The notes under the pieces were generated by a model, which ran no database searches, had not been told where the DNA came from, and worked only from the letters and a program-made list of their open reading frames with translations. Shown piece by piece: positions 1 through 5,390 of a stretch of DNA of 6,790 nt (position 1 is its first letter; every line of letters starts with the position of its first letter). The stretch spans positions 1-6,790 of the forward strand of contig DVHA01000241.1 in assembly GCA_018712425.1 (NCBI GenBank), read 5' to 3'. The position numbers were made by a program, and so were the translations under genes. The DNA comes from Candidatus Faecivivens stercoravium (GTDB taxonomy: Bacteria; Bacillota; Clostridia; Oscillospirales; Ruminococcaceae).

Positions 1-285
1 TTTGTCGCGGACGGGGGTGAAAAACTCCCGTTCGCCCTTCTGGAGGTTGACCGCCTCCGGCATCTCCCCCTCCCCGGCGTCCGCCCGGGCGAGGAATGCC
101 TCGATCTTCCGGCAGGAATCCTGGTTGTGGCAGTTAAAAATCGAGTCGCCGACACCGATTGTTCCGTCGTACAGCTGATGGGCAGCCTTATTCATATACC
201 GGATGATATGCTGCCGGTCGCAGAAGACCACCTGGTAGGGGTAGGCGTCGAGGATGGCGCTTAAAAGCTCAAAATTGATTTCCAT
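1..285 (-). CDS. Stand-alone PAS-domain protein (C-terminus beyond window)
   Basis: The frame is open from the ATG at 285 to the left edge, giving the first 95 residues; the stop codon is outside the window. The start is supported by AAAGGA about 9 bases upstream, inside the end of coaBC, and by the arrangement TGATATG, which leaves one base between the coaBC stop and this ATG, so translational coupling is likely. The protein begins MEINFELLSAILDAYPYQVV and continues with FCDRQHIIRYMNKAAHQLY, the usual opening of a PAS fold (two strands, then the helical segment with the N-K-A-A motif). The later stretch VGDSIFNCHNQDSC resembles PAS domains of the PAS_10/DUF438 type. No membrane segment or output domain is visible in the part present. 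PAS domains sense ligands, redox state or bind partners; the ligand here cannot be told from sequence. Being last in a CoA/ACP operon suggests co-expression, not a proven role in that pathway. Confidence 0.8.
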   Translation of the reverse strand, partial: MEINFELLSAILDAYPYQVVFCDRQHIIRYMNKAAHQLYDGTIGVGDSIFNCHNQDSCRKIEAFLARADAGEGEMPEAVNLQKGEREFFTPVRDK

Positions 286-286
286 A

Positions 287-1498
287 TCAGTTGTTCCTTT
301 CTTTCCGCATCGCCAGAAGGGTATCCAGCAGCTTCCCGGCCGCCTCGAACTTGCTCATCAGCGGCAGCGGGATTTCGGCGTCCCTTGTAATCAGCGTCAA
401 AACGTTGGTCTCCCCCTGGAACCCGGCCCCGGGGGTTTTGAGGCTGTTGGCGGCGATCATATCGAGGTTTTTCCTAAAAAGTTTTCCCCGGGAGTTTTCG
501 ATAAGGTTTTCGGTCTCCATCGAGAAGCCGCAGAGCAACTGCCCCGCCGGCTTGTGCTCGCCGAGGAAGGCGAGGATGTCCTTGGTCCGGCGGAGCCGGA
601 TGGCCATCTCCCCGTCCGCCTTTTTAATCTTATGGTCGGCGGTCTCTTCCGGGGTATAATCGGCGACGGCGGCGGCCTTGATAACAAAGTCCATCCCCGG
701 CGCCCGGGCGGTCACCTCCCGGAACATATCCTCCGCCGACACCACCGGCACCCGCTCGACAAAAGGCGGCGGCGCAAGGGCCGTCTGCCCCGAGACCAGG
801 GTCACCTCCGCCCCCCGCAGCATCGCCGCCTCGGCGACGGCGTAGCCCATCCGGCCGGAGGAGTGGTTGGTGATATACCGCACCGGGTCGATCGCCTCCT
901 GGGTCGCCCCGGCGGTGACGAGGACCTTCATCCCCGCCAGATCGTGGGGGAAGGCCAGCTCCCGGCGGACATACTGGTAAAGCTCTTTGGGGTCGGGCAT
1001 CTTGCCCAGCCCGTCGGTGCCGCAGGCGAGGTGGCCGGAGACCGGGTCGATCTGGTGCCAGCCGTGGCGGCGGAGCTTTTCCATATTCTCCTGGACGATC
1101 GAATTGACATACATCCGGTCGTTCATCGCCGGGGCAAAATAAACCGGGCACTGGCAGGCGAGGATGGTTGAGGTGAGCATATCATCGGCGATGCCGTTTG
1201 CGCACTTGCCGATGACGTCGGCCGACGCCGGGGCGATGATGACGAGATCCGCCTTCTTGGCGAGGGCGATGTGGTGGATAACCGGCGGGTCGCTCCGCTC
1301 AAAGGGGCTTGTCAGACACCGGTTGCCGGTCAGCGCCTCAAAGGGGACCGGCGGGATGATATTCTTTGCGTTCTCGGTCAGCAGCACATGGACATCCGCC
1401 CCCTGCTGTACCAGCATACTGACGAGGTTGGGCGTCTTATAGGCGGCGATGCCGCCGGTCACGCCGACCAGGATGGTCTTTCCGGAAAGTTCTCCCAT
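287..1498 (-). CDS. coaBC: Bifunctional phosphopantothenoylcysteine decarboxylase / phosphopantothenate-cysteine ligase
   Basis: This cytosolic enzyme catalyses two successive steps of coenzyme A synthesis: joining 4'-phosphopantothenate to cysteine (CoaB) and decarboxylating the product to 4'-phosphopantetheine (CoaC, an FMN enzyme). The start at 1498 gives 403 residues, the normal family length; it has a good GAAGGAG site 9 bases upstream and begins MGELSGKTILVGVTGGIAAY. An in-frame ATG at 1546 adds 16 residues but lies inside acpS. The CoaC half (about 1-180) has the flavoprotein start VTGGIAAYK, the active-site His in HHIALAKKADL (about residue 76), PAMN (Asn about 126) and the flap cysteine in GHLACGTDG (about 159). 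The CoaB half (about 188-403) has VTAGATQEAIDPVR, ITNHSSGRMG (Asn about 211, the intermediate-forming residue by family knowledge), KAAAVADYTP and the KIKK lysine near 290. All key residues are present. It begins 4 bases after the acpS stop. Confidence 0.97.
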   Translation of the reverse strand: MGELSGKTILVGVTGGIAAYKTPNLVSMLVQQGADVHVLLTENAKNIIPPVPFEALTGNRCLTSPFERSDPPVIHHIALAKKADLVIIAPASADVIGKCANGIADDMLTSTILACQCPVYFAPAMNDRMYVNSIVQENMEKLRRHGWHQIDPVSGHLACGTDGLGKMPDPKELYQYVRRELAFPHDLAGMKVLVTAGATQEAIDPVRYITNHSSGRMGYAVAEAAMLRGAEVTLVSGQTALAPPPFVERVPVVSAEDMFREVTARAPGMDFVIKAAAVADYTPEETADHKIKKADGEMAIRLRRTKDILAFLGEHKPAGQLLCGFSMETENLIENSRGKLFRKNLDMIAANSLKTPGAGFQGETNVLTLITRDAEIPLPLMSKFEAAGKLLDTLLAMRKERNN

Positions 1499-1502
1499 TG
1501 GT

Positions 1503-1892
1503 TTACACTCCTTCCTGTAATCCGGGCCGCCCGATGGCGACGACAACCGCCGCCGCGAGGGCGTCCGTGTGGGTCAGCGAGAGGGACAATTCCAAAATGC
1601 CCCTCTCTTCCGCCCGCTGCGCGGCAGCGCCGCTGAGCCGCAGCCGCGGGGCCCCGAATGCGTCGTGGACAACCGACACCTCCGCCAGCTTAAACCCCCT
1701 GACCCCGGTGCCGAGCGCCTTGGAGAAGGCCTCCTTCGCCGCAAAACAGGCCGCCATCGACGGAAAGGGGTCCTTTTGCCCCGCGAAATAGGCCTGTTCT
1801 TCCGCCGAAAAAACCCTCGTTACAAAACGAGGGTTCCTGGCCGCGCGGCGGATCCGGTCAATTTCCGTAAGGTCGATTCCCGTATAAAGCAT
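1503..1892 (-). CDS. acpS: Holo-[acyl-carrier-protein] synthase
   Basis: AcpS transfers the 4'-phosphopantetheine arm of coenzyme A to a serine of apo-ACP, activating it for fatty acid synthesis in the cytosol. The 129-residue length is typical. The N-terminus MLYTGIDLTEIDRI carries the metal-binding Asp (residue 7), followed by the RFVTRVFSAEE segment (22-32), the signature FAAKEAFSKALGTG (50-63; Glu54 and Lys58 are the metal and catalytic positions of the family) and a C-terminal LSLTHT (His about 108). The start is fixed by the conserved N-terminus; the ribosome site is a modest AGGCGGG about 5 bases upstream. The first 35 bases overlap the end of the upstream membrane-protein gene in another frame, which suggests coupled translation. 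CoaBC follows after 4 bases, so the enzyme is made together with a supplier of its substrate pathway. A hairpin with a T-run lies across codons 19-29. Confidence 0.96.
   Translation of the reverse strand: MLYTGIDLTEIDRIRRAARNPRFVTRVFSAEEQAYFAGQKDPFPSMAACFAAKEAFSKALGTGVRGFKLAEVSVVHDAFGAPRLRLSGAAAQRAEERGILELSLSLTHTDALAAAVVVAIGRPGLQEGV
1808..1835 (-). terminator. Intrinsic-terminator-like hairpin inside acpS (sense strand)
   Basis: On the strand transcribed for acpS, AACCCTCGTT and AACGAGGGTT form a perfect 10-bp inverted repeat with a 4-base TTGT loop, immediately followed by TTTT, so the transcript reads GAGGG then six U. The bases encode the conserved Asn-Pro-Arg-Phe-Val-Thr-Arg-Val-Phe stretch. 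The other strand has no U-run, so the polarity matches acpS transcription. It may terminate a fraction of operon transcripts when ribosomes lag, or be a coincidence of codon choice. Confidence 0.45.
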
Positions 1893-2403
1893 TGCCGCCC
1901 GCCTGTTTGGGGATATAGGATTTTAAGTGTTCCAGCACCTTGTCGTTGGGGGAGAAAACGAGGAGGATCCGCCCCATCGTCTGGTGGGTCAGCACCGCGA
2001 AATAGCAGCCGGGGTCGTCCGGCGCGGTGCAGGCGTAGACCCGGTTGGAATAGGTCTCGCCGGCGTGGTCGGACTCCTTGAAGGGCCCGAACCGCTCAAA
2101 CGTCCGGGCATTGACGGTGATCAGCCGTTTGCGGCGGCGCTTGGCAATGATCTTGTCGATGTCCATCTCGCCGTTGGTGACAATATACTCGTACTCGACG
2201 CTCATGTTGGTGATGAGGATATACCCGCCGTAGAGGGAACCGGCGGCAAGGAGGATGGTAATCATCGAGAAGTTCGGCATGACAAAACCCAGCATCATGA
2301 AGATGATGAAGAGGGCAATGGCCGCGACGATAATCAAGGCCCGCAGCCCCAGCTCTTTCCCGCCGTTTCTCTTCTTGACGATGTATTCGCAGTAACTGTC
2401 CAT
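1858..2403 (-). CDS. Small two-helix membrane protein of unknown function (possibly DUF6106-like)
   Basis: A 181-residue protein with a short charged N-terminus (MDSYCEYIVKKRNGGKE), then two hydrophobic helices at about 20-42 and 46-65 separated by a Pro-Asn turn, and a soluble domain from about 67 onward containing YEYIVTNGEMDIDKIIAKRRRKR and LLVFSPNDKVLEHLKSYIP. This suggests an inner-membrane hairpin anchoring a cytoplasmic domain. I recall similar clostridial proteins filed as DUF6106, but this is memory, not a search, and no function is known to me. The start ATG at 2403 has TAGGGA about 7 bases upstream and is preceded by a good promoter, so this is the first gene of the operon. The last 11 residues (ending LYGNRPYGN) and the stop are encoded within the first 35 bases of acpS, suggesting an extended C-terminus. 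Conservation of an N-terminal MDSYCEYIVKKR-like segment would test the family call. Confidence 0.85.
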   Translation of the reverse strand: MDSYCEYIVKKRNGGKELGLRALIIVAAIALFIIFMMLGFVMPNFSMITILLAAGSLYGGYILITNMSVEYEYIVTNGEMDIDKIIAKRRRKRLITVNARTFERFGPFKESDHAGETYSNRVYACTAPDDPGCYFAVLTHQTMGRILLVFSPNDKVLEHLKSYIPKQAGGNALYGNRPYGN

Positions 2404-2431
2404 AATGTGTCCCTAACCTTTCTGATTTTCA

Positions 2432-2445
2432 GGCAGCTGGCTGCC
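2432..2445 (-). repeat. Short perfect inverted repeat in the operon leader
   Basis: GGCAGC and GCTGCC are separated by only two bases, between the promoter and the first gene of the minus-strand operon. With a two-base centre it fits a DNA operator-like palindrome better than an RNA hairpin. No regulator family could be assigned. Confidence 0.4.
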
Positions 2446-2463
2446 CGTTTCAAACTTATCTCC

Positions 2464-2492
2464 ATATTATCATATTTTTGCTAAAAGTGCAA
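2464..2492 (-). promoter_or_regulatory. Sigma-A promoter with extended -10 for the membrane protein-acpS-coaBC-PAS operon
   Basis: Read on the minus strand: a -35-like TTGCAC (2492-2487), a 17-base spacer, and TAATAT (2469-2464) preceded by TG one base upstream, an extended -10. The -35 matches consensus at three of six positions, which the extended -10 may offset. The start of transcription would fall near 2457, leaving a leader of about 55 bases before the ATG at 2403. No equally good promoter was seen at the gene junctions further downstream. Confidence 0.65.
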
Positions 2493-2547
2493 GCGACGGA
2501 TTCGGGATTTCATACTAACTTTACACAAAATTTGGACTTCCTTCTTG

Positions 2548-2578
2548 GGGAGGCGCTCCCAGACAGCCTGGGCCTCCC
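2548..2578. repeat. Imperfect inverted repeat between the glnN terminator and the operon promoter
   Basis: GGGAGGC (2548-2554) pairs with GCCTCCC (2572-2578). On the minus strand an inner CCAG/CTGG stem with a five-base loop can form within it. No T-run follows on either strand (the plus side runs into ATAAAAATAA), so it is not a good intrinsic terminator. It could be a backup terminator, an RNA-processing site or a dispersed repeat copy; only comparison with other loci would tell. The rest of 2493-2656 holds nothing else recognisable. Confidence 0.35.
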
Positions 2579-2656
2579 ATAAAAATAATTTTCTGCCTGC
2601 GCAGGGGGATGCAGAAGAAAAGCGGTGTAAATCCAGCTGCCAAATAGGGATAAAAT

Positions 2657-2698
2657 CAAGGAAGGGGCAGGCACCCGAAAGCGCCTGCCCCCTCCTTG
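2657..2698 (-). terminator. Intrinsic terminator of glnN
   Basis: A 16-position inverted repeat (CAAGGAAGGGGCAGGC at 2657-2672 against 2683-2698) with one non-Watson-Crick position and a 10-base loop starts 29 bases beyond the glnN stop. On the minus strand the odd position becomes a G-U pair, whereas on the plus strand it would be an A-C mismatch, which supports minus-strand transcription. The stem is followed on that strand by a modest U-rich ATTTTAT. Confidence 0.8.
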
Positions 2699-2727
2699 AA
2701 CATGGGAAAGCAAAAAATGGAGGTCTG

Positions 2728-4818
2728 TCAGTCTTTTACATACCACAGCATCTGGGTATAGGTCGGGAGCGGCCAGTAATCCTCGCCGCAGACCTGTTCC
2801 GCGTGGTCGGCCGCAGCCCGCAGGGTATCCATAATCGGGATGACCTTATCATGGAACTGCTGGGCGCTGCCCAGGGGATCGGGGTCGTTCTTCGCCGCCT
2901 TGCGGGCGGTGCGGAGCTCGTCGATCGACTGGCTGATGGTATCGGCGCACCCGGCCAGCGTTTCCAGCTGGTGCAGTTCGGCGGCGCAGGAGATGGACTT
3001 GCTCACCTGCTGCTTGACCGAGATGGTGCGGGCCAGTTTTTCCTCGTAGTTGATGATCGCCGGGACGATCTGCTGGTTGGCCATCTCCAGCATCGTCAGC
3101 GCCTCGATGTTCAGGATCTTGGAGTAGCTCTCCAGGCTGACCTCGAACCGGGCGCGGATTTCGGCGGGGCTTAAAACGCCGAAGTCGTTCATCAGCTTGA
3201 TGTTTTTCGCCGACAGCATATGGGGCAGGGCGTCGACCGTCGAGCGGAGGTTGTAAAGGCCGCGGCGCTCCGCTTCCTTCTCCCACTCTTCCGAGTAGCC
3301 GTCGCCATTGAAGATAATCCGCTTGTGCTCCTTGATCGTCCGCTTGACCAGGGCCATCGCCTCGGCCTCGAAGTTATCGGCCGATTCCAGCATATCAGCA
3401 AAGTCCCGCAGCTCTTTTGCGACCGCGGTATTCAAAACGGTGTTGACATCCGCCAGGTTCATATTGGAGCCGGGGGCGCGGAACTCAAACTTGTTGCCGG
3501 TGAAGGCAAAGGGGGAGGTGCGGTTGCGGTCGGTGTTGTCTTTGGAGAACTTGGGAAGGACCGCGACCCCGAGGTCAAGGTTCTGGCTCTCGTGGTCATG
3601 GTATTCGGCGTCGTCGGCCAGCGCGTCGATCACGGCGCCCAGCTCGTCGCCGACAAACATCGAGATGATGGCGGGCGGCGCTTCGTTGGCGCCGAGGCGG
3701 TGGTCATTGCCGGCGGAGGCGACCGAAATCCGCAGGAGGTCCTGGTACTCGTCGACCGCCTTGATGACCGCCGCGAGGAAGACGAGGAACCGGAGGTTCT
3801 CCATCGGCTTGGTGCCGGGGTCGAGGAGGTTGAGGCCCGGGGCCGAGAGCGACCAGTTGTTGTGTTTGCCGGAGCCGTTGACGCCTTCAAAGGGCTTTTC
3901 ATGCAACAGGCAGACCAGCCCGTGCTTTTCGGCGACCTGGCGCATGACTTCCATCGTCAGGAGGTTGCCGTCGACGGCAGCGTTGGTGGTGGTGAAAATC
4001 GGGGCCAGCTCATGCTGGGCAGGGGCAACCTCGTTGTGCTTGGTCTTGGCGGGGATGCCGAGCTTCCACAGCTCTTCGTCCACTTCCTTCATATAGGCCG
4101 AAACCACCGGGCGGATGACGCCGAAGTAGTGCTCTTCCATCTCCTGCCCTTTGGCGGGCGGGCAGCCGAACAGCGTCCGGCCGGTCAGGATCAGGTCCCG
4201 GCGCTTCTTATACTCTTCCTTGTCGATTAAAAAGTATTCCTGCTCGGCGCCGACGGTGGAGGAGACCTGGGGCACATTGATGCCGAACAGCTTGAGGATC
4301 CGGCAGGCCTGGGTGGAAACCGCGCTCATCGAACGGAGCAGCGGAGTCTTTTTGTCCAGCGCCTCACCGGTATAGGCGCAGAACGCCGTCGGGATGCAGA
4401 GGGTATCGTCCTTGATAAAGGCGTAGGAGGTGGGGTCCCAGGCGGTGTAGCCCCTCGCCTCGCAGGTGGCCCGCAGGCCGCCGGAGGGGAAGGAGGAGGC
4501 GTCCGGTTCGCCTTTGACCAGCTCTTTGCCGGAGAATTCCATGATGACGCCGCCATTGCCCGTCGGGTTGATGAAGCTGTCATGCTTTTCGCTGGTGGCG
4601 CCGGTCAGCGGCTGGAACCAGTGGGTATAATGGGTCGCGCCGTGCTCACAGGCCCAGTCCTTCATCGCGTTGGCGACGATGTTGGCGACCGAGAGGTCGA
4701 GGGGTTCGCCGTTGTCAATGGTCTTTTTCAGGGCTTTGTAGGTTTCCTTGGGCAGACGGTTGCGCATTGTCTCGTCGTTGAAGACCATGCTGCCAAAAAT
4801 CTCGGGGACATTGCTCAT
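2728..4818 (-). CDS. glnN: Glutamine synthetase type III
   Basis: Catalyses ATP-dependent joining of ammonia to glutamate to give glutamine, the main ammonia-assimilation step, in the cytosol; GSIII enzymes form large double-ring oligomers. At 696 residues it fits the long GSIII family rather than the roughly 450-residue types I and II. Recognisable motifs, in order: GSIII-type N-terminal region with GGLRATCEARGYTAWDPTSY (114-133), metal/glutamate-site GAEQEYFLID (190-199), KHNEVAPAQHEL (260-271), NGSGKHNNWSLS (314-325), NDHRLGANEAPPAI (371-384) and FTGNKFEFRAPGSN (439-452), followed by a helical GSIII C-terminal extension to 696. All sites look intact. The ATG at 4818 has a perfect AAGGAGG (4834-4828) nine bases upstream. 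It is transcribed alone, from its own consensus promoter through a structured leader to its own terminator. The TyrLeu adenylylation segment of GSI is not recognisable, so control is probably at the RNA or transcription level. Confidence 0.97.
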   Translation of the reverse strand: MSNVPEIFGSMVFNDETMRNRLPKETYKALKKTIDNGEPLDLSVANIVANAMKDWACEHGATHYTHWFQPLTGATSEKHDSFINPTGNGGVIMEFSGKELVKGEPDASSFPSGGLRATCEARGYTAWDPTSYAFIKDDTLCIPTAFCAYTGEALDKKTPLLRSMSAVSTQACRILKLFGINVPQVSSTVGAEQEYFLIDKEEYKKRRDLILTGRTLFGCPPAKGQEMEEHYFGVIRPVVSAYMKEVDEELWKLGIPAKTKHNEVAPAQHELAPIFTTTNAAVDGNLLTMEVMRQVAEKHGLVCLLHEKPFEGVNGSGKHNNWSLSAPGLNLLDPGTKPMENLRFLVFLAAVIKAVDEYQDLLRISVASAGNDHRLGANEAPPAIISMFVGDELGAVIDALADDAEYHDHESQNLDLGVAVLPKFSKDNTDRNRTSPFAFTGNKFEFRAPGSNMNLADVNTVLNTAVAKELRDFADMLESADNFEAEAMALVKRTIKEHKRIIFNGDGYSEEWEKEAERRGLYNLRSTVDALPHMLSAKNIKLMNDFGVLSPAEIRARFEVSLESYSKILNIEALTMLEMANQQIVPAIINYEEKLARTISVKQQVSKSISCAAELHQLETLAGCADTISQSIDELRTARKAAKNDPDPLGSAQQFHDKVIPIMDTLRAAADHAEQVCGEDYWPLPTYTQMLWYVKD

Positions 4819-4842
4819 GGATAAAATCCTCCTTCATGCTGC

Positions 4843-4916
4843 GGGAAGTTCCGGACGGTCTAAAACCGGAAATAAGAGAGAAGGCGCTGTAGGACTTCCC
4901 TGACCTACAGCGCCTT
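4843..4916 (-). promoter_or_regulatory. Structured 5' leader of glnN with a possible H-type pseudoknot
   Basis: On the glnN transcript a perfect 13-bp stem (arms 4916-4904 and 4893-4881) begins about 10 bases from the predicted transcript start. Its 10-base loop contains GGGAAGT (4900-4894), exactly complementary to ACTTCCC downstream (4849-4843). The geometry suits an H-type pseudoknot: a 3-base first loop, no base between the two helices, and a 31-base third loop that can itself form a TTCCGG/CCGGAA hairpin (4871-4866 with 4854-4849, sharing base 4849). The second helix ends 8 bases before the ribosome site (4834-4828). The first stem is followed by a U-rich stretch (TTCTCTCTTATTT), so attenuation is an alternative reading. 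No known glutamine riboswitch class was recognised. Confidence 0.6.
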
Positions 4917-4932
4917 TGCTGTTTATGGGTTC

Positions 4933-4961
4933 ATTATAGGCCCGCCCGGCCCAAATGTCAA
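4933..4961 (-). promoter_or_regulatory. Perfect-consensus sigma-A promoter of glnN
   Basis: On the minus strand TTGACA (4961-4956), a 17-base GC-rich spacer and TATAAT (4938-4933) match the housekeeping consensus at every position. Transcription should begin near 4926, about 108 bases before the glnN ATG. The promoter predicts strong default transcription, consistent with control exerted later in the leader RNA. No GlnR/TnrA-type palindrome was found around it. Confidence 0.9.
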
Positions 4962-5108
4962 GGGGGTAAAAGGCGGATTATGCAAGATTTGTGTAACTAG
5001 ACTGCATTTCTACCCACCGGCATAGCCATTTTGCATACTTTTACCGAAGAGGCCGGACGGGCAGCCGCCATCCTGTAGTTGAATCTGAAAATAGATGCCG
5101 CAGCTGAT

Positions 5109-5146
5109 AAAATTTTCAATAAAAAAGTGTAAGAAATGGGCAAAAA
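5109..5146. other. Phased A-tracts between divergent promoters
   Basis: A-tracts centred near 5112, 5123, 5135 and 5144 (AAAATTTT, AAAAAA, AAA, AAAAA) repeat at roughly one helical turn, which predicts intrinsically bent DNA. They sit about 80-115 bases upstream of the predicted start of the rightward transcript. The surrounding stretch 4962-5188 between the two promoters is AT-richer than the genes and contains no convincing protein gene. Confidence 0.4.
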
Positions 5147-5188
5147 GGCAAATATGAAACAGGAAGCGCCTTTTCTTGCATATCCCTA

Positions 5189-5217
5189 TTGACAATCCCC
5201 TGCGTTCCGAATATAAT
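5189..5217 (+). promoter_or_regulatory. Perfect-consensus sigma-A promoter for a small RNA
   Basis: TTGACA (5189-5194), a 17-base spacer and TATAAT (5212-5217) match consensus at all twelve positions. The expected start is near 5224. No open reading frame with a ribosome site follows before a strong terminator at 5332-5357, so this promoter drives a short RNA. It points away from the glnN promoter, with 227 bases between the two -35 boxes. Confidence 0.9.
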
Positions 5218-5223
5218 GAAATA

Positions 5224-5357
5224 CAGGTTGAAGACGTTCCGGCGGGTACAGCGGCCGGGGCGGGTCCGGATTCAACCGGTATCGGCAATACTGGAACAAT
5301 GGCGTTCACTTCGGGACGGCGGTTTATACCGGCGCTCCTGTTGGTGAGCGCTTTTTT
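5224..5357 (+). ncRNA. Unidentified structured small RNA (about 134 nt)
   Basis: The RNA is bounded by a perfect promoter and a strong intrinsic terminator. Its 5' domain can fold as GGTTGAA (5226-5232) pairing with TTCAACC (5271-5277), enclosing a 9-bp stem (5235-5243 with 5254-5262, including two U-G pairs) with a 10-base loop. The middle segment CCGGTAT (5276-5282) can pair either with ATACTGG (5288-5294) or with ATACCGG (5326-5332), so alternative folds exist. It does not show the hallmarks I know for 6S, SRP RNA, RNase P, tmRNA, T-box, purine, PRPP or ZTP elements. The next gene, purA, has its own promoter and starts 386 bases past the end, so an independent RNA is favoured over a purA leader, though a riboswitch-like attenuator with read-through cannot be excluded. 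The 5' end is inferred from the promoter. Confidence 0.7.
5332..5357 (+). terminator. Strong intrinsic terminator of the small RNA
   Basis: GCGCTC (5332-5337) and GAGCGC (5346-5351) form a 6-bp GC-rich stem with an 8-base loop, followed directly by six T (5352-5357). Polarity is plus strand only. Confidence 0.92.
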
Positions 5358-5390
5358 ATTCCCCTGATGCCTTTAATTTTCATTTTTGGA

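Noticed and set aside
1499..1546. Upstream in-frame start for coaBC at 1546 (419 residues)
   Set aside because: It would add 16 residues within acpS with no family counterpart. The ATG at 1498 has a clear GAAGGAG site and begins exactly where CoaBC proteins begin.
3220..4230. Long open frame (336 codons) antisense to glnN, and similar antisense frames over coaBC (254-1171) and purA (6283-6786)
   Set aside because: The sense proteins are complete, well-known enzymes; GC-rich codon use leaves few stops in the opposite frames. The antisense products show no recognisable domains and no ribosome sites.
4719..4837. ATG overlapping the glnN ribosome site, opening a 40-codon frame out of phase
   Set aside because: It has no ribosome site of its own and its first codons are the AAGGAGG of glnN.
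4881..4916. ANTAR-type antitermination leader or GlnR/TnrA operator for glnN
   Set aside because: ANTAR targets need two hairpins with six-base loops, whereas this loop has ten bases; no TGTNA-N7-TNACA palindrome was found near the promoter.
5331..5351. Resemblance of the terminator hairpin to a GGCGCUC...GUUGGUGAGC hairpin I recall in E. coli 6S RNA
   Set aside because: In 6S that hairpin is internal, not terminal, and the surrounding RNA here lacks the long closing stem and central bubble. Treated as coincidence pending a covariance-model search.
5299..5367. Hydrophobic 22-residue open frame across the small-RNA terminator
   Set aside because: It has no ribosome site, runs through the terminator stem and T-run, and its stop lies past the expected transcript end. 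Its hydrophobic part comes from the GC stem and T-run.
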